This document shows positions 45,462 through 53,597 of a stretch of DNA of 64,000 nt, in pieces (the stretch's first letter is position 1; the number at the start of each line of letters is the position of its first letter). A model generated the notes under the pieces. It was given only the letters and a program-made list of their open reading frames with translations, was not told the DNA's origin and did no database searches. Source of the DNA: Geobacter sp. UBA2189 (lineage in GTDB: Bacteria > Desulfobacterota > Desulfuromonadia > Geobacterales > Pseudopelobacteraceae). Position numbers and translations under genes: made by a program. The DNA lies in the NCBI GenBank assembly GCA_002328035.1, contig DCVL01000064.1, positions 1 through 64,000 on the forward strand, read 5' to 3'.

Positions 45462-46045
45462 TTTTGTACCCCATACTGGCGGGAAAGCCTCAGATAATTA
45501 TCCAGAAGTTCCATCCCACCTTCCGTAAGTATGGACTCAGGATGGAACTGAACCCCCCAGACAGGCAGCGTACGGTGGCGCAGACCCATAATCTCGGAAT
45601 TTTCAACCCAGGCAGTCACTTCAAGAGAATCAGGGAGAGTTTCACGCTCAACGACCAGAGAATGATAACGGGTCGCATTAAAAGGGTTGGGCAACCCTTC
45701 AAAGATCTCCTTTCCATCATGGTGGATAGGTGATGTCTTGCCATGCATAAGAGAAACACTTCGGACAATCCTTCCTCCAAAGGCTGCACCAATAGACTGA
45801 TGCCCCAGGCAGACCCCAAGAATCGGTATCCTTCCGGCGTACTCCCTGATTGCGGCCACCGATATGCCAGCCTCTTCAGGCGAACAGGGACCTGGTGATA
45901 TGACAATCCGATCGGGATTGAACCCTTTTATATCGTCAACTCTAATTTCGTCATTACGAACAACCTTGACATCCTCACCCAATTGAGCAAAATACTGAAC
46001 AATATTAAAGGTAAAAGAGTCATAATTATCTAACATTAGAAGCAT
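45458..46045 (-). CDS. trpG: Anthranilate / aminodeoxychorismate synthase glutamine amidotransferase
   Basis: 195 aa class I glutamine amidotransferase. The catalytic triad is visible: Cys in GVCLGHQSIG and His/Glu in FHPESI. It opens MLDNYDSFTFNIVQYF as in TrpG/PabA proteins. It provides ammonia to TrpE (25807) or to a PabB elsewhere; in many bacteria one such protein serves both, so trpG or pabA would be equally fair. Start ATG at 46045; an in-frame TTG lies 12 bases upstream within the AAGGGG region. Confidence 0.9.
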   Translation of the reverse strand: MLLMLDNYDSFTFNIVQYFAQLGEDVKVVRNDEIRVDDIKGFNPDRIVISPGPCSPEEAGISVAAIREYAGRIPILGVCLGHQSIGAAFGGRIVRSVSLMHGKTSPIHHDGKEIFEGLPNPFNATRYHSLVVERETLPDSLEVTAWVENSEIMGLRHRTLPVWGVQFHPESILTEGGMELLDNYLRLSRQYGVQK

Positions 46046-46149
46046 ATTATGTATCAACCCCTTGTTTAATTTATATTTAAAATCATTAAAATCAATTTAT
46101 ACCCTCATCTATACCCTCAAATTTATTCGCTACTCAATTTTCCCTGAAC

Positions 46150-46165
46150 GGGATATCAATATCCC
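46150..46165. repeat. Short palindrome at the left end of the defence operon
   Basis: GGGATATCAATATCCC has seven-base arms with a two-base centre. It lies beside two tandem ATACCCTCA-type direct repeats (46100-46122) in the spacer between trpG and the defence genes. It could be part of an integration or termination site; no T run follows. Confidence 0.4.
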
Positions 46166-46200
46166 TAAAAACATAATATACAGAGGAACTACACGTTCTC

Positions 46201-47958
46201 TTAATCAGAAGGGAATACTTCTACCACATTGCCATCTGGGTCAAGACTTCTGAAAAAAATCATCCCGGATTTTCCCCACGGAGCCAATGCAGTAACTATC
46301 TGCAAATCGCTCTCTTTAACCCACCGAAAGCGCTCAGTAATGTTCGTTACCTGAATGTAGAGCATCGCTCGCAGTTGCATCCCTTGGGGGACATTGTTCG
46401 TGTAGCTCAATGGAACCAAAACGAGTCCTTGGTCGAAAACAACCACATCCGCGCTCTTTTTCTTCACAGTTAAGCCGAGGCAGTCACGATAGAACCAAAT
46501 GGCTTTTTCGAATGAGGCCACAGGTATCTTTGAACCGCATCCACGATTTTTAGAAGGCTGCTGGTGAGGTAAGATGGTTTGCTTCGGGCTATCGGCTATT
46601 GGCTCAAAATCGCCCTTTGAAATCTTGTTCAGGTAGATGATTTGGCCGTAGTCGGTGGTCAAACGTCGGAATTCGACTTTGAACTTCCCGCTGCGTCCTA
46701 TGTAATCACGCCCCCGATTTACCTTGGCCTTTCTTCGATCAGGGAGACTGACCTCGCTCGAATCAGGTGCAATTACAACGTCATCAACCCAATTCTTGAG
46801 CAAGGATCTCTTAACAACCTCATGAGTAGGCTTGTCATCAATATGCCCGTTTGCTAATCGAAATGCATTTTTCTCGATGTAGGCAGCGTCTTGAATGCCT
46901 TGCTTCACAGGAGATAGCCAGTCGGAGCCATTAATGCAGCCGAGCAGACCACCCGTCATTGAGGCGATTGTATCGGTGTCTGAACCAATGGCGAATGCGG
47001 CTTTTACCACGCCATTAATTGGATCGGCAGCGTGGCGGGATGCCAGGTACACTGAGGCTATCGCGGCAACGGTTCCGGCTCCGCTTATCTTACTGTTGAA
47101 GCATTGGAGTTTTTTCAGTACATCGTCATCGAGACTCAAAGCCCCTTTCGAGAGTTCAGCTCGGCAAACTTCAAGATATTCCATGACCTCAGCTTTGGCC
47201 GACTCCCAAAGTTTCATGTAGTCCTGAAGGCTTTTTTCCGCTTGGCTCCGCCATTCTGGCGAGATGCTTGGTGTGGCCGGAAGAGCAGACCAGAGATCGA
47301 CGTTCTTGATCAATTCTTCCACCAATTCACCATAAGCCAGTTTCGAATCCTTGCGAAAAGCCGCCCAAAGCGCGAAACCGTAAGCCAAAGCGCCTAACAG
47401 CGCCCGGGGGTGTCCATGTGTCGCTATACCATCAAGGAAAATGTTGGTGGCTATTTTGGGAAATTCCTTTTCGCCCAGAAGCAAGACGTGAGGGAGAACG
47501 CGCATCGCGACACCGTTTCCGCCTGCTTCGTAATATCGCTTCACATCCTGCAGCTTCCGGTTAGAACTCCATGGCATGACACCGTCCAGCCATGACTCCA
47601 CAGCTCTTTTAGTCGCTCCTCCACCACCACGTTCATAAACGGACCAAAAGGGTAACTCCACCTGTGTGAAGTGTTCCCACCACGTTACACCTTTCTGCAA
47701 AGACCGACTGAGACACAGTATGAGTTGGGTGTCGTCGCTGTACTCGCCTTCCTCAATGACCTCTTCATGAGGAAAAAAGCGGCCGCCGGAGCGTCGAGTC
47801 CATCTCTTAAAATCATGCAGACGGCCTTGGGTTTGTTTTGATGCGTTTGATTTGGCAATTCGCTCATTGGGCCAACCCAGTGCGTCACCAAAAGCAGCCC
47901 CAAGCATGGCTCCTACGCCTTTGCTTGTTTTTAGCCTTATTGTGTTGTTATCGGCCAT
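46201..47958 (-). CDS. ADP-ribosylglycohydrolase fused to a VOC domain
   Basis: 585 aa. Residues 10-370 are a DraG/ARH-type ADP-ribosylhydrolase: GAMLGAAFGDALGWP, the first metal-site motif DDTQ (Asp75, Asp76, Thr77) and the second GSDTDTIA (Asp327, Asp329, Thr330), so the active site looks intact. A linker (380-475) leads to a VOC/glyoxalase-like domain (478-585: AIWFYRDCLGLTV ... SLDPDGNVVEVF). It is the last gene of the defence operon, overlapping the DarT-like toxin gene by 11 bases. The most likely role is to remove ADP-ribose placed by that toxin, i.e. as antitoxin (inference). Start ATG at 47958 has GGAGG five bases upstream. Confidence 0.85.
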   Translation of the reverse strand: MADNNTIRLKTSKGVGAMLGAAFGDALGWPNERIAKSNASKQTQGRLHDFKRWTRRSGGRFFPHEEVIEEGEYSDDTQLILCLSRSLQKGVTWWEHFTQVELPFWSVYERGGGGATKRAVESWLDGVMPWSSNRKLQDVKRYYEAGGNGVAMRVLPHVLLLGEKEFPKIATNIFLDGIATHGHPRALLGALAYGFALWAAFRKDSKLAYGELVEELIKNVDLWSALPATPSISPEWRSQAEKSLQDYMKLWESAKAEVMEYLEVCRAELSKGALSLDDDVLKKLQCFNSKISGAGTVAAIASVYLASRHAADPINGVVKAAFAIGSDTDTIASMTGGLLGCINGSDWLSPVKQGIQDAAYIEKNAFRLANGHIDDKPTHEVVKRSLLKNWVDDVVIAPDSSEVSLPDRRKAKVNRGRDYIGRSGKFKVEFRRLTTDYGQIIYLNKISKGDFEPIADSPKQTILPHQQPSKNRGCGSKIPVASFEKAIWFYRDCLGLTVKKKSADVVVFDQGLVLVPLSYTNNVPQGMQLRAMLYIQVTNITERFRWVKESDLQIVTALAPWGKSGMIFFRSLDPDGNVVEVFPSD

Positions 47959-48643
47959 GTAGACCTCCGTTTTCATATATCGTTTCCGTCGCTCGGACTC
48001 CGCATTGAATTAACCTCGAGAGGGATGCCTTATTGAAAAAGTCCGGAGCGATATAAATTGGTTTGTCGAGTGTTATTCCTTGGAGCTCCAATCTGCATAT
48101 TTCCCGATGAGCCTGTTCTTCTGTATGAACTGCGATACCGATAATTGAATCAAGTGGAATCGGGTCTTTAAGGAGAACTTCCGCCTGAATATCGGTTGGT
48201 GCAGCGGGAAGATGTCTGCCAGGACGGGAAAAAGTAATCCCAGGGGATGTGTCCACGTAAAGTGATCGAAACCCGATTATCCCTGTTTGGATATAAGCAC
48301 CACGAGACAGGGCGGCATTGCACGGGCAAAAGCAAGTCTCAGGCTGCCACAGATAGCGGGGATCTATCATCAACACTACCCAATCCTTGAACAAGTGGTC
48401 TTGTTCGCGGACTTTCGCGAAGTAGTAGGTGTTCGGATATTCGATAGAGCAGCAAATCAGATCATCCCGCCCGTCATATCGGTCTGGGTCGGTCGGATTA
48501 TGCGGCATATCATACTGCTGAAGCGTCCGCTTCGAACAAAGCCCGAGAGGATCATCAAAAATATGAGCGAGGTTTCTCGACTGCGTAAAATGGCAGATCC
48601 GAGTGATCCCACGATTGACGCACTCCTGTTGAATCAAGTTCAT
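47948..48643 (-). CDS. DarT-like ADP-ribosyltransferase (DUF4433)
   Basis: 231 aa. It matches the DarT family: N-terminal NAD-site HFT (18-20), the NLAHIF helix, and the C-terminal AEVLLKDPIP strand carrying the candidate catalytic Glu155, followed by SIIGIAVH. Well-studied DarT enzymes ADP-ribosylate thymidine or guanosine in single-stranded DNA and are toxic or anti-phage; they come with an ADP-ribose-removing antitoxin. Here the gene downstream encodes an ADP-ribosylhydrolase of another fold. It overlaps the helicase gene by four bases (ATGA) and has GAGGG before the ATG. The target base cannot be told from sequence. Confidence 0.8.
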   Translation of the reverse strand: MNLIQQECVNRGITRICHFTQSRNLAHIFDDPLGLCSKRTLQQYDMPHNPTDPDRYDGRDDLICCSIEYPNTYYFAKVREQDHLFKDWVVLMIDPRYLWQPETCFCPCNAALSRGAYIQTGIIGFRSLYVDTSPGITFSRPGRHLPAAPTDIQAEVLLKDPIPLDSIIGIAVHTEEQAHREICRLELQGITLDKPIYIAPDFFNKASLSRLIQCGVRATETIYENGGLHGR

Positions 48644-50040
48644 GGCTTGACCCTCTGGTAGAGTGATTCGTCAACAGGCAGCAGTGACGTGAGCTCCTTG
48701 GTGTATAGCAGGATCAAGCTCGTTTTTGCTCTCGTTACCGCCACATAGAGAAGTCTGCCATCATGCGTAAGACCATCCTCTTCCCCGTGAGAGGCTATGT
48801 AGTCCGGATCGGGAAGATTGTCCGCATCCAAGAAAGGAAGTATCACAACGTCAAATTCAAGCCCCTTAGCCGCGTGATAGGTGCCATGGTAAATGCCGGG
48901 GCCGTCATTCCATACCTGAAGGTCGCGGTGTAATCGTGTAGCGTTTGCTCCCAGGGCGGAGCTAAAAATCTTTTCCTGGGCTCTATCTTTTACGAGGATG
49001 GCAACACCCTGAGTTTTCCCAGCACCTCGTGCTGCCCGAAGTGCGATTTCAACTTGTTGATTCTTGTCTGTGCAGTCGACTAAGGTAGGCAACGCACCGT
49101 CGGCCCTTGGTGATGTGGGTTCAACCAAATCGGGAATATCCCGGAAAAAAGGCATCTTGGAAATGGCCAGCCCCAACTGAGCGATCTGTTTTGTATTTCG
49201 GTAGTTTTCTTTGAAGAACCACTGTTGAGGGATGTTCAGTCCTGCAGAGCGCCAGCTCATCCGTTGTCCATAGATTTGCTGAGCAACATCTCCGAAAAAC
49301 GAGAGTGATCCGTCTTCAGGGATTGCTGTCGCCAGCGAGCGAATCATCTCTGGGGAGAAATCTTGCCCTTCATCAACGATTATGTGCTTATAAAAACGGG
49401 CCGAAGAATCCTCTTCGAACTCTTTTCGCACAGCAATAGCGATGTCATCCCAGTCATACAATTTTCCGGCGGCAGTTCGAATCTCGAGATACTTGTTGAG
49501 AATCTCGTACATGACTGGCCTGAGCTTGCGGGAAAGATTTGTGCCGATACGCCCAACGCGTTCCACTTCCACATATTCCTCTTGGGAAGTGATCCCATGG
49601 CTGAAAATCCACTGGATTTCGTCCGAGAAAAATTCGAGGGGTCTCTTAAAGAATTTTGACGGTTCGTAGCCGGATTCAACTGCTTCAACTGCATGGGAAA
49701 TGAAAGCGTTTCTGTAGTCAGGATCACAAATGCAATTCCTACTCATTTTTCCACGGCTGTTGAGATAACCTCGTGCAAATGTATGGTAGGTTTCAACTTG
49801 GACATTCTGTAGCTTAATGGGCTTGAGATATTTAAGATAGGTGACAAGCGTTTTGTTAAATGTAAGGAGCAGCGTCCTTCCAGCATGTGGCATCGACGGC
49901 TCGGACAGATAAGCAGCCCGATAGAGAGCGAGTGTCGTCTTACCGCTTCCAGCAGTTCCGAGCACGGCAGTGTGCCCCGCTGAAGGCATGTACAACACCT
50001 CGCGCTGCTTCTTGATAGGTTTTGGCAGATTTCCCCTCAT
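48640..50040 (-). CDS. Short UvrD-like superfamily 1 helicase
   Basis: 466 aa. Helicase motifs: Walker A GTAGSGKTTLA near residue 28, Walker B IIVDEGQDFSPE, motif III-like FGDVAQQIYGQ, ENYRNTKQIAQL (motif IV), GTYHAAKGLEFDVVIL (motif V) and LLYVAVTRAKTSLIL (motif VI). It is shorter than UvrD and in size and layout resembles the GajB component of Gabija. The ATG at 50040 follows AAGGTGAGAACGTA; in-frame ATGs at 50124 and 50157 exist, the first overlapping the upstream gene with a badly spaced ribosome site. Fifth gene of the defence operon; it may process nucleic acid ends for the neighbouring nucleases or sense replication intermediates. Confidence 0.88.
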   Translation of the reverse strand: MRGNLPKPIKKQREVLYMPSAGHTAVLGTAGSGKTTLALYRAAYLSEPSMPHAGRTLLLTFNKTLVTYLKYLKPIKLQNVQVETYHTFARGYLNSRGKMSRNCICDPDYRNAFISHAVEAVESGYEPSKFFKRPLEFFSDEIQWIFSHGITSQEEYVEVERVGRIGTNLSRKLRPVMYEILNKYLEIRTAAGKLYDWDDIAIAVRKEFEEDSSARFYKHIIVDEGQDFSPEMIRSLATAIPEDGSLSFFGDVAQQIYGQRMSWRSAGLNIPQQWFFKENYRNTKQIAQLGLAISKMPFFRDIPDLVEPTSPRADGALPTLVDCTDKNQQVEIALRAARGAGKTQGVAILVKDRAQEKIFSSALGANATRLHRDLQVWNDGPGIYHGTYHAAKGLEFDVVILPFLDADNLPDPDYIASHGEEDGLTHDGRLLYVAVTRAKTSLILLYTKELTSLLPVDESLYQRVKP

Positions 50041-50113
50041 TACGTTCTCACCTTTGATTTTTGTGCCTCGCCTTTCGAGCCGTGATCGTATTTTTGAGAA
50101 CCTTTCGCAGTCT

Positions 50114-51163
50114 TCACTTAACATTCCCTCCCATAGCAAACTCTTCATCGATCTCAAACAGATCCGGTGTGGAGCGATTGACGCCGATGCCGTGTTCCAT
50201 CAGCAGCATCACGAGTTGTTCACCGTTCATCAGGGCGATGGGAGTCTTGTCGGGCTGAGCTGCTTCCTTGATGGCTCCGGCACTGAAATCACTGGTGGTG
50301 ATGATCAGCCCTTGCTCGTGCGCTCCAAGGCTGCCGCGCACCTGCTGAACTACCGGGGCCAGGATTTTGTTCTTGAGCTTCCACTTCTTGACCTGGACGG
50401 CCATCTTGATGCGGACCACATCACCGACCACCAGGGTGCCCCGGACATCGATGCCGCCGTCGCCGCTGAGTTTGGTTACCTCGACCATCTCGAAGCCCAT
50501 CTCCGCCAGCAACTGCGAGATGAGCTCCTCAAACTCGCTGGGTTTCATGGCCAGCAGACGCTCACGCAGCACCTTCCGAACCTGGTGGTTGTGCTGCTCT
50601 ATTTGGAATGCGAGACCGCGACCCATCCATTGGCTCAGGCCGATATAGCCACGGCCGTGTTGGACAAAACGGGACCGCTCACCGCGTTTCTGCTGGCGTT
50701 TTATCTCGGTGATCACCTGGGCGTACATGGAGGCTTCCGGCGTTTTTCCGCTTGTCACCAACCATCCTTTCTCCAATGCCTTCCCGGTGATTTCCTTGTA
50801 ATGCATCGGCTTCTTGCCACCAAACTCTTCGAGCACCTTCTGAGCGCAATCGGTGAAGGAGAAACCTGCATTTACAGATGGCGGCTTTGGTGCTTTTTTA
50901 ACCTCCAGAGTAGTCCCATAGCTGTCGTTCGGGATTACGGCAGAATCCCTAAGCGTAAAAATCTGTGGACCGACCTTTTCAAAGGGAGAGTTGTCACCGT
51001 TATTCTTGATATCGGAGTAGAGTCGAGCACTTACAGTGGCCTCCGGAGTTTTTCCGTCTGATGTCCAAAGGCCTTCAGCGATCATCTGATTTGCCAAATC
51101 TTTCGCATGCAAGGGCGACCCGGACTTTTTCAGAATTTGAATTGCCGCTGAAAGCACACTCAT
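50114..51163 (-). CDS. Mrr-type restriction endonuclease with two HARE-HTH domains
   Basis: 349 aa. Two winged helix domains of the HARE-HTH type (about 1-72 and 102-178; both contain a GLWTSDGKTPEATV-like or GWLVTSGKTPEASM segment) precede an Mrr-like catalytic domain (205-330) with the PD-(D/E)xK residues in GDGGIDV (Asp239) and VQVKKW (Gln257, Lys259). Mrr nucleases cut DNA with modified bases; HARE-HTH domains are thought to recognise modified or structured DNA. The ATG overlaps the ABC ATPase gene by four bases. Confidence 0.9.
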   Translation of the reverse strand: MSVLSAAIQILKKSGSPLHAKDLANQMIAEGLWTSDGKTPEATVSARLYSDIKNNGDNSPFEKVGPQIFTLRDSAVIPNDSYGTTLEVKKAPKPPSVNAGFSFTDCAQKVLEEFGGKKPMHYKEITGKALEKGWLVTSGKTPEASMYAQVITEIKRQQKRGERSRFVQHGRGYIGLSQWMGRGLAFQIEQHNHQVRKVLRERLLAMKPSEFEELISQLLAEMGFEMVEVTKLSGDGGIDVRGTLVVGDVVRIKMAVQVKKWKLKNKILAPVVQQVRGSLGAHEQGLIITTSDFSAGAIKEAAQPDKTPIALMNGEQLVMLLMEHGIGVNRSTPDLFEIDEEFAMGGNVK

Positions 51164-53106
51164 GATTCCACCTCAATCCATTCAACGGGAACGAGCTTTT
51201 GCTTCCCATCCCACCAGTTTTCACGGACCAATGCCTGAAACCAATCCTCCCTGATGTCTGCGTGCTCGGTGACGATCACCTGGAAATTCTTGGTCTCCTC
51301 GACAATCAACTTGAACATGCGGATTACCGATTGCCGGTCTGAGTTCGTTACTTCGGTCTGCTCGCGAACTGTTTCGGCCGAGGTATCGGGCGGGAAATAC
51401 GCTTGAGATGGCTGGTCAAGAAACAAAAACTGCGGCACTGGTCGCTGTTTCTTGAAGAACCAGTTGTGCAGAGCCAAATGGGTCACGAGATGGAGGCCAA
51501 CCCAGGTTTCTCCGCTGCCCATTTTGGGCATGGGTATCGCTCCGTCGTCAGCATGGTCTGCAACGATGGTTAGCTTTTTAAGATCCAAACGCATCGGTGA
51601 GTCCGAGTGCTCGATCTCAAGTTTTCTTGCAAGTGAAGTTATTTGAGCAGAAACAAGAGAGAGGATGGAGTCCAAGCGCCCGGCGAGTGCCTCATCGTTA
51701 AGCACGGCTTCTATAGCCCGGATTTGTCCAACCAGTTTTTCTGCTTCCAACTTGTCTGCCGAGTCATCGACATCTTTCGCAGGTATATTCTCCAGGTAAA
51801 GGCTGAGTCGGCCTTTTACCATGGCTCGCCTGGAATTGAAGTCCCGAAGCTCTGAGATACGCTGGTTCGTAGTCTGAAGAGAAATGATCGACGTCTTGAC
51901 TTCATCGAGTTGCCTTCTGGCCATCGCCAACCGATCCTCAGCCTTGCCTATCATCGCATCTAAATGCGGGGTGTCGTTGGTGACTGCTTCGAGCTGGGAA
52001 TCGATTTCGGTCAATGATGCTCGAATGGCTTCCGCAGACGGAACTGCGATAGATAACGTTGATGAACAAAGCGGGCAGGCATTTGGGTCACCGGTGTGGC
52101 TAAAGATATTGATTGATTCCAGTCGAGACTTTTGCTCTTCCATCTCAGAGCCGAACCCGTTTGACGAGCGTTTCAGATCCTTCAGTGACTTGAGCTCGGC
52201 GGCAGCGATCCTGTATGCCTCCCTGATCCAATGTTGACGATCAAGCAGGTCATTAAGGACATCGACATTAGGCTCCGCCGGATCGTTATCGATATTCCTG
52301 GCGAGCGCTGCCTCGATCAGTTGTCGCACATTGTCCCAGGAATCCTGAAGAGGCACGTCAGCAGCAATCAGGTCAACGCTCTTAGCCTCATTCAGCAGAG
52401 CAAAAGCACGTTCGAAACTCTGGCCCTTCAGTCTGTTGCGTTCGGCGATTCTTGACTCGACCTGCTTCAGCTTGCGATTCAGCTTCCGCAACTCTTCCTT
52501 GTTCTGGATGGACTCATCAGTGATTGCACCGAGGAAGTAAGGGAGATAGTCCTTAATGCTTTGCGGTAAGAATGGCTCTCCCTGTCGATGAAACAGAAAT
52601 TTCTGATCATCAATTTCGCTTTGCTCTTGGAAGCAATAGAAAAGAGCCTTTCCGATATCGGCAGTGCCAGTTTTACGGGTCTGGCCTACCTTGGGTTCGT
52701 GAGCGTATTCTCCAATTCCCAAAACCTGATTGAGTATTGATGCAAGCGTTTCTAAATTCGCATTCTTGGTTAGGTTTGATGCTTCTGGAAAGTTGAGAGA
52801 GGTTCCGCGCTCGATGTAGATGTCTTCGGGGGATTCTTTACTAGGCTTAGGATTGCGCCTGGCAATAAAGACCTCTCCCGAAGAGGTTTGGAGTTTTACT
52901 GCGTACCACTCAACATGTTTGCGGATGACGCCAGCAGGAACGTTGCATTCCCTCCGACCAAGGCAGTAATCAACGATGTGAATAAGAGCAGATTTGCCCG
53001 TCTTAGATTGTCCGGTGATGACATTGACAGCATCTGGCTTGAGCTCAATGGAGCGAATTTGGCCGTTCGTCCCGTAGACAAGAATGTTAAGAATCTGAAA
53101 TTTCAT
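51160..53106 (-). CDS. ABC-3C system ATPase (DUF3732 family)
   Basis: 648 aa SMC/Rad50-like ATPase. Walker A GQSKTGKSA (32-40), a long coiled-coil middle (about 205-490) interrupted by a CPLC zinc-hook-like motif (344-347), the ABC signature-like MGSGETWVGLH (529-539), Walker B-like LFLDQPSQ (Asp564; Gln in place of Glu is usual for DUF3732), and an H-loop-type TEHAD (613-617). ABC-three-component systems couple such an ATPase to a middle protein and a variable effector. Overlaps its neighbours by four bases on both sides. Confidence 0.9.
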   Translation of the reverse strand: MKFQILNILVYGTNGQIRSIELKPDAVNVITGQSKTGKSALIHIVDYCLGRRECNVPAGVIRKHVEWYAVKLQTSSGEVFIARRNPKPSKESPEDIYIERGTSLNFPEASNLTKNANLETLASILNQVLGIGEYAHEPKVGQTRKTGTADIGKALFYCFQEQSEIDDQKFLFHRQGEPFLPQSIKDYLPYFLGAITDESIQNKEELRKLNRKLKQVESRIAERNRLKGQSFERAFALLNEAKSVDLIAADVPLQDSWDNVRQLIEAALARNIDNDPAEPNVDVLNDLLDRQHWIREAYRIAAAELKSLKDLKRSSNGFGSEMEEQKSRLESINIFSHTGDPNACPLCSSTLSIAVPSAEAIRASLTEIDSQLEAVTNDTPHLDAMIGKAEDRLAMARRQLDEVKTSIISLQTTNQRISELRDFNSRRAMVKGRLSLYLENIPAKDVDDSADKLEAEKLVGQIRAIEAVLNDEALAGRLDSILSLVSAQITSLARKLEIEHSDSPMRLDLKKLTIVADHADDGAIPMPKMGSGETWVGLHLVTHLALHNWFFKKQRPVPQFLFLDQPSQAYFPPDTSAETVREQTEVTNSDRQSVIRMFKLIVEETKNFQVIVTEHADIREDWFQALVRENWWDGKQKLVPVEWIEVES

Positions 53107-53597
53107 GGCTTTACTCCCAATAGCGCCATTGCAGTCTTGAAGTCACCGACCATGGAAAACCACTTTCCGCACATCAAAGCGGCGCGGGCACACTCATTGA
53201 TTTCCTGGGTCGCATTCGGAAAGGACTTCGGAGATGGATTTGAAGTCTTGAGCCGCCCGGGCTCTGTGACATAAATACTGTTGTGCTGCATGGCAAAGGC
53301 CAGTGCCTCCTTGACGTAGGGAGCCATGTTCTTTGCGCGTTCTGCAAAGCCTACTTTGGCAATTGCGGTATCTGCGTTGGTGATCCAGGCGGAAAATGCC
53401 GTGCGAGATGAACGTGGGAATGCCTGTCTTGTCGGCTTGTGCAGGACCAGGGGCAACATCACGAAGGGGAAAGCATACGGTGCCCCCTCGTTGACGCTCT
53501 GTGTGTATGCATCCAGACCGGTTGACATCAGAAACCCGCAAAATGCCGGGTTCAAAAGTGCTGCAATCTCTGGAGGTCTGTTCGCCCATTCCTTCAT
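53103..53597 (-). CDS. ABC-3C system middle component
   Basis: 164 aa. The pattern NRPPEIAALLNPAFCGFL ... FPFVMLPLVLHKPTR ... FAERAKNMAPYVKEAL ... GKWFSMVGDF ... LGVKP is that of the small middle component of ABC-three-component systems. No catalytic motif; it probably bridges the ATPase and the large C-terminal component. Overlaps both adjacent genes by four bases (ATGA), ensuring fixed stoichiometry. Confidence 0.85.
   Translation of the reverse strand: MKEWANRPPEIAALLNPAFCGFLMSTGLDAYTQSVNEGAPYAFPFVMLPLVLHKPTRQAFPRSSRTAFSAWITNADTAIAKVGFAERAKNMAPYVKEALAFAMQHNSIYVTEPGRLKTSNPSPKSFPNATQEINECARAALMCGKWFSMVGDFKTAMALLGVKP

Noticed and set aside
49970..51061. 363-codon plus-strand frame
   Set aside because: Antisense to the helicase and Mrr genes, whose motifs are intact; composition artefact of the G+C-rich island.
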